Shown here: one piece after another, positions 32,974-35,876 of the stretch
Position numbering within the stretch: the first letter of the stretch is position 1
Layout of the letters: each line of letters starts with the position of its first letter
Origin: Pseudomonadales bacterium
GTDB taxonomy: Bacteria; Pseudomonadota; Gammaproteobacteria; Pseudomonadales; Azotimanducaceae
Assembly (NCBI GenBank): GCA_022448765.1
Contig: JAKUTI010000002.1
Coordinates: 1-35,876 of the forward strand
Direction of reading: 5' to 3'
DNA: 35,876 nucleotides
Translations under genes and position numbers: made by a program
Notes under the pieces: model-generated
Databases searched by the model: none
The model's input: the letters and a program-made list of their open reading frames with translations, nothing else
Told to the model about the DNA's origin: nothing

Positions 32974-34716
32974 ATGCCTGGACGGATCCCTCAGTCGTTC
33001 ATTAATGACCTTATCGAGCGGGTCGACATCGTCGAGGTGATTGATTCTCGGGTTTCCCTGAAACGTGCAGGCAAGAATCTGCAAGCCCTTTGTCCCTTTC
33101 ATGAGGAGAAGACGCCTTCCTTCAGCGTCAACCCCGAAAAGCAGTTCTATTATTGCTTTGGCTGTGGTGCGACTGGAACCTCGTTGCGTTTTCTCATGGA
33201 GTATGAAGGTCTTGAATTCGTCGACGCTGTGGAAACGTTGGCGCAAATCGCCGGTGTCGAAGTTCCGCGCGAGGCAGGATCAAGGAAGCAGATCGACACC
33301 GATTTGTATGAGATCCTGTCGTCGGCGGATCGCTACTACCGATCGGCTCTTCGCGACCCCAAGTTGAGCGGGAAAGCTGTCGAATATTTGCAGAGCCGCG
33401 GCATCAACGGTGTCACCGCTCGCGATTTCGGCATCGGCTTTGCGCCTGCTGGTTGGGATGGTCTGAAACAAGCGCTCACGAGGTTCCCAGAGAGCAAGCT
33501 TATTGAAGCGGGAATGCTGGTTCGTAACGATGCCGGACGTGTCTACGACCGCTTTAGGGAGCGAATTACCTTCCCGATACGAGATACGCGTGGGCGGGTG
33601 GTTGGCTTTGGGGGCCGGGTCCTCGGCGACGAAAAGCCGAAGTATCTGAATTCGCCGGAGACCGAAGTATTTCAAAAGAGCCGCGAGTTGTATGGATTGT
33701 TTGAGGCTCGCCGGGCTTTGCGGGAGCTTCCAAGATTGCTTGTGGTTGAAGGCTACATGGATGTTGTCGCGCTAGCTCAGCATGGGATCCCCAACGCCGT
33801 TGCTACTTTGGGAACAGCCACTGGACAAACGCATTACGAGAAGTTGTTTCGATACACGCGAGAGATTGTCTGCTGTTTTGACGGCGATTCGGCAGGACGC
33901 GGCGCTGCTTGGAAAGCGCTTTCGTCGGCTTTTCCTGTGCTGCAGGAGGGACGTCAACTTCGTTTTATGTTTGTTGGCGACGGAGAAGATCCTGACACGC
34001 TCATTCGGTCGGAAGGTGAGGCGAAATTTAATCAACATATCGAAGCCTCGATCTCGGCTGGCGACTACTTCTTCAGGGAGATCGCAAGTGGGCTAGACCT
34101 CACGAGCATGGATGCTAGGGCGCGTCTAGCCGATCTGGCACTGCCTCTAATCGGAAAGCTCCCCGATGGTCTGTATCGGCGCATGATGGTGGAACGATTG
34201 AGTCGAGAAGCGCAAATATCGATCGCCGCAATCGAGAAGAGGGTGGGGGTTTCTTTTCGGGCACGTACCGGCGAATCGGTAGCGGGCCCTCCGGAATCAA
34301 AAATTTCGCGGAAACTAGCGAGCTATCTCGTGCACGAGCCAACCATTGCGGAGGGTTTATCGGCCGCAATGGGAAAGGAGTTAATTGCCATCTCGGGAGA
34401 CACGCTTCTTTCGCTTCTATTAAGGCGGGTGCTGGAGCAGAATTTGACGGATACCAGCACGCTGCTAGCGAGTTTTGTGGGTGAACCCGAGCACGATGTG
34501 ATGGTCGGACTAACGGCCTCAACGCCGTCGTTATCGGGGGAAGCGTTAAAAAACGAATTTATCGATGGGGTGCGTCGGTTTCTAGAAGAGCGTAACCGAG
34601 ATATCTATCGATCGCTGGCGCAGGATTTACACGATGATGACTCGTCGGAGCGATTGGCTGTTTATTGGAAGGCGCGCCGCGAGCGTGACACCGGGAACGT
34701 TTCGGAGACACCTTAG
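32974..34716 (+). CDS. dnaG: DNA primase
   Basis: 580 residues. It makes RNA primers at the replication fork. The CHC2 zinc site is C40, H43, C61 and C64 (CPFH ... CFGC). The TOPRIM catalytic core shows LLVVEGYMDVVAL and CCFDGDSAGRGAAWKAL with the acidic residues, and GFGGRVLG and KYLNSPET are also conserved. The C-terminal part (about 440-580) is the DnaB-interaction region and is more variable, but it is of full length. The ATG at 32974 follows yqeY by 27 bases. Confidence 0.96.
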   Translation: MPGRIPQSFINDLIERVDIVEVIDSRVSLKRAGKNLQALCPFHEEKTPSFSVNPEKQFYYCFGCGATGTSLRFLMEYEGLEFVDAVETLAQIAGVEVPREAGSRKQIDTDLYEILSSADRYYRSALRDPKLSGKAVEYLQSRGINGVTARDFGIGFAPAGWDGLKQALTRFPESKLIEAGMLVRNDAGRVYDRFRERITFPIRDTRGRVVGFGGRVLGDEKPKYLNSPETEVFQKSRELYGLFEARRALRELPRLLVVEGYMDVVALAQHGIPNAVATLGTATGQTHYEKLFRYTREIVCCFDGDSAGRGAAWKALSSAFPVLQEGRQLRFMFVGDGEDPDTLIRSEGEAKFNQHIEASISAGDYFFREIASGLDLTSMDARARLADLALPLIGKLPDGLYRRMMVERLSREAQISIAAIEKRVGVSFRARTGESVAGPPESKISRKLASYLVHEPTIAEGLSAAMGKELIAISGDTLLSLLLRRVLEQNLTDTSTLLASFVGEPEHDVMVGLTASTPSLSGEALKNEFIDGVRRFLEERNRDIYRSLAQDLHDDDSSERLAVYWKARRERDTGNVSETP

Positions 34717-34732
34717 GTTTTTAGCGATAGGG

Positions 34733-34762
34733 CTGAAAAACCAACCGACCAACCGCTATAAT
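34733..34762 (+). promoter_or_regulatory. Candidate internal promoter for rpoD
   Basis: TATAAT at 34757-34762 is a perfect -10 and CTGAAA at 34733-34738 is a partial -35 (4 of 6), with an 18-base spacer. It lies just after the dnaG stop and 65 bases before the rpoD ATG, so rpoD may be transcribed on its own as well as from the rpsU promoter. Confidence 0.65.
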
Positions 34763-34775
34763 GGGGGGTCTAGCG

Positions 34776-34806
34776 GACTGAAGATTCGGATACATGCACT
34801 TCAGTC
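34776..34806 (+). other. Stem-loop in the rpoD leader
   Basis: GACTGAAG (34776-34783) and CTTCAGTC (34799-34806) are perfect reverse complements, 8 bp, with a 15-base loop. The structure starts 14 bases after the -10 element and ends 20 bases before the rpoD ATG, leaving the GAGGA site (34819-34823) free. It has no T-run, so it is more likely a leader structure than a terminator. Confidence 0.5.
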
Positions 34807-34826
34807 ACCATCCACTTTGAGGATCT

Positions 34827-35876
34827 ATGGCCACAAAGAAAGCGAAAACGAAAGCGACAGCGACAGCGACAGCGAAGGCTAAAACGAAAGCGAAAGCCAA
34901 AACGAAGACGAAAGCGACAGCGAAAGCCAAAGCGAAGACGAAAGCGACAGAAAACCAAACACCTGCCGCAGCTCCTGCGGGACAGCAGGAAGAGTCTCGA
35001 TTGAGAGATTTGATAGCGAAGGGTAAAGAGCAGGGTTTTTTGACTTATGCGGAGGTGAACGATCACCTACCCGAGGATGTTAGCGATCCGGATCAGATTG
35101 AAGACATCATCAGCATGATCAATGACATGGGGATTACGGTATATGAATCTGCCCCAGACTCTGACGACTTATTAAATGCGGGTGATAATACGGCTGACGA
35201 ATTGGCGGCGGAAGAGGCTGCTGCGGCACTGGCGGCTGTGGAGACGGAAGTCGGAAGGACAACCGATCCAGTGCGGATGTACATGCGCGAGATGGGTACT
35301 GTTGAGCTCTTGACGCGCGAAGGTGAGATTGCCATCGCGAAAAGAATCGAAGAAGGCATTCGTGACATTCTTGCGGCGCTAGCTCTCTTCCCCGGACCGG
35401 TGGAATATATTCTGGAGACCTACGATGAGGTGCGTGCGGAAGATCAACTCAGCGATTTGTTGATCGGCTATCTCGACCCGACGGATGTCGTGGCAGCTGC
35501 TCCGCAGGTTGATCCAACGACGAAAGACAAGAATTCTAGTGATGACGAGGAGGAGGGGCCCAAGGGACCCGATCCAGTAGAAGCCAAGAGGCGGTTTACC
35601 GCTCTTAAACGCGCTTACAACAAGTCTCAGAAGACTGTAAAAGCTGAAAAAGGAAGAACCACGAAGGCGGCGAAAGCTGATCTCGAAAAGCTGAGTAACG
35701 CCTTTGCTTTTTTCAAACTGGTTCCAAGACATTTCGATTTGATTGTCACGCTGGCACGTGGAACCCTGCAGCGTGTACGTCATCATGAGCGCGCAATCAT
35801 GTCCCTCTGTGTGCGGGAAGCACGCATGCCCCGAAAAGTCTTCCTAAAAGAATTTCAAGGGGGAGGGGAACTTTCG
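34827..35876 (+). CDS. rpoD: RNA polymerase housekeeping sigma factor (sigma-70), N-terminal part
   Basis: 350 codons from the ATG at 34827 to the right edge with no stop. GAGGA precedes the start. From about residue 57 the sequence follows RpoD region 1.1 (RLRDLIAKGKEQGFLTYAEV, NDHLPED, QIEDIISMINDMGI) and then region 1.2 (RTTDPVRMYMREMGTVELLT, REGEIAIAKRIEEGI), followed by the acidic nonconserved region. Residues 1-41 contain only Met, Ala, Thr and Lys (15 Lys), a strongly basic low-complexity tail absent from E. coli RpoD. Regions 2 to 4 are outside the window. The gene ends the rpsU-yqeY-dnaG-rpoD cluster. Confidence 0.95.
   Translation, partial: MATKKAKTKATATATAKAKTKAKAKTKTKATAKAKAKTKATENQTPAAAPAGQQEESRLRDLIAKGKEQGFLTYAEVNDHLPEDVSDPDQIEDIISMINDMGITVYESAPDSDDLLNAGDNTADELAAEEAAAALAAVETEVGRTTDPVRMYMREMGTVELLTREGEIAIAKRIEEGIRDILAALALFPGPVEYILETYDEVRAEDQLSDLLIGYLDPTDVVAAAPQVDPTTKDKNSSDDEEEGPKGPDPVEAKRRFTALKRAYNKSQKTVKAEKGRTTKAAKADLEKLSNAFAFFKLVPRHFDLIVTLARGTLQRVRHHERAIMSLCVREARMPRKVFLKEFQGGGELS
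34836..34949 (+). repeat. Degenerate short tandem repeat coding the RpoD basic tail
   Basis: The DNA is built from recurring triplets of the type AAA/AAG, GCG/GCC, ACG/ACA (for example GCGACA three times in a row near 34854-34871). It reads as the Lys-Ala-Thr tail of RpoD without a frame break. The low complexity suggests slippage growth and length variation among strains. Confidence 0.75.

Noticed and set aside
34836..34949. Repeated DNA as a possible CRISPR or satellite array
   Set aside because: Triplet-based and coding in one frame, with no spacers between repeats.
34770..35066. 98-codon Arg/Phe-rich open frame on the minus strand
   Set aside because: It is the mirror of the repeated Lys/Ala/Thr codons of the rpoD start, which matches RpoD in the plus frame.

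Overview
The window reads as an ordinary chromosomal segment of a gammaproteobacterium of moderate GC. The taxonomic call rests on gene order and protein type, not on rRNA: lptD-surA-rsmA-apaG-apaH, rpsU-yqeY-dnaG-rpoD, rpe-gph-trpE/trpGDC, aroQ-accB/prmA-dusB/purHD, amgK-murU and coq7 are all gammaproteobacterial neighbourhoods. From general knowledge, the right half follows the order known in Pseudomonas (trpC-D-G // trpE-gph-rpe ... murU-amgK-lptD-surA-rsmA-apaG-apaH ... cca ... tsaD-rpsU-yqeY-dnaG-rpoD), but more compact. No tRNA, rRNA, CRISPR, transposase, integrase or phage gene was seen. The genus cannot be named from this sequence.

Layout. 1-242 (-): 5' end of a membrane pyrophosphatase (hppA), cut by the left edge. 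460-1573 (-): a TPR-like lipoprotein followed by a PCuAC copper chaperone, divergent from dsbD (1663-3342, +). 3444-9110 (+): aroQ-accB-prmA-dusB-purH-purD, a biosynthetic run that lacks accC and fis at their usual places. 9126-10868 (+): an LLM-class flavin/F420-type oxidoreductase and coq7. 11021-11847 (-): OsmC and VOC proteins. 11949-14994 (-): trpG-trpD-trpC with a crotonase-family gene attached. 14995-15382: the only gene-free stretch over 300 bases. 15383-19553 (-): acyl-CoA dehydrogenase, secreted alpha/beta hydrolase, M20 amidohydrolase and a GT4 glycosyltransferase, lying between trpE and trpG. 19622-24147 (-): amgK-murU-rpe-gph-trpE. 24325-31094 (+): lptD-surA-rsmA-apaG-apaH-cca, without pdxA. 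31156-32178 (-): tsaD. 32251-35876 (+): rpsU-yqeY-dnaG-rpoD, with rpoD cut by the right edge.

How the genes work together. The window combines envelope biogenesis and redox functions (DsbD, PCuAC, LptD, SurA, AmgK/MurU), nucleotide and amino-acid synthesis (PurH, PurD, the trp genes, AroQ), translation and RNA maintenance (PrmA, DusB, RsmA, Cca, TsaD, S21) and the replication/transcription core (DnaG, RpoD). Genes are tightly packed with many 4-base stop/start overlaps, and by my start choices about 14 of 38 genes begin with GTG or TTG.

I found no clear new defence, mobile or biosynthetic system. The observations most worth following are the four-gene cargo between trpE and trpG, the repeated loss of one internal gene from conserved operons (accC, fis, pdxA), an RpoD with a Lys/Ala/Thr-only N-terminal tail encoded by a DNA repeat, a short Cca without an HD motif, and a lipoprotein paired with a copper chaperone opposite dsbD.
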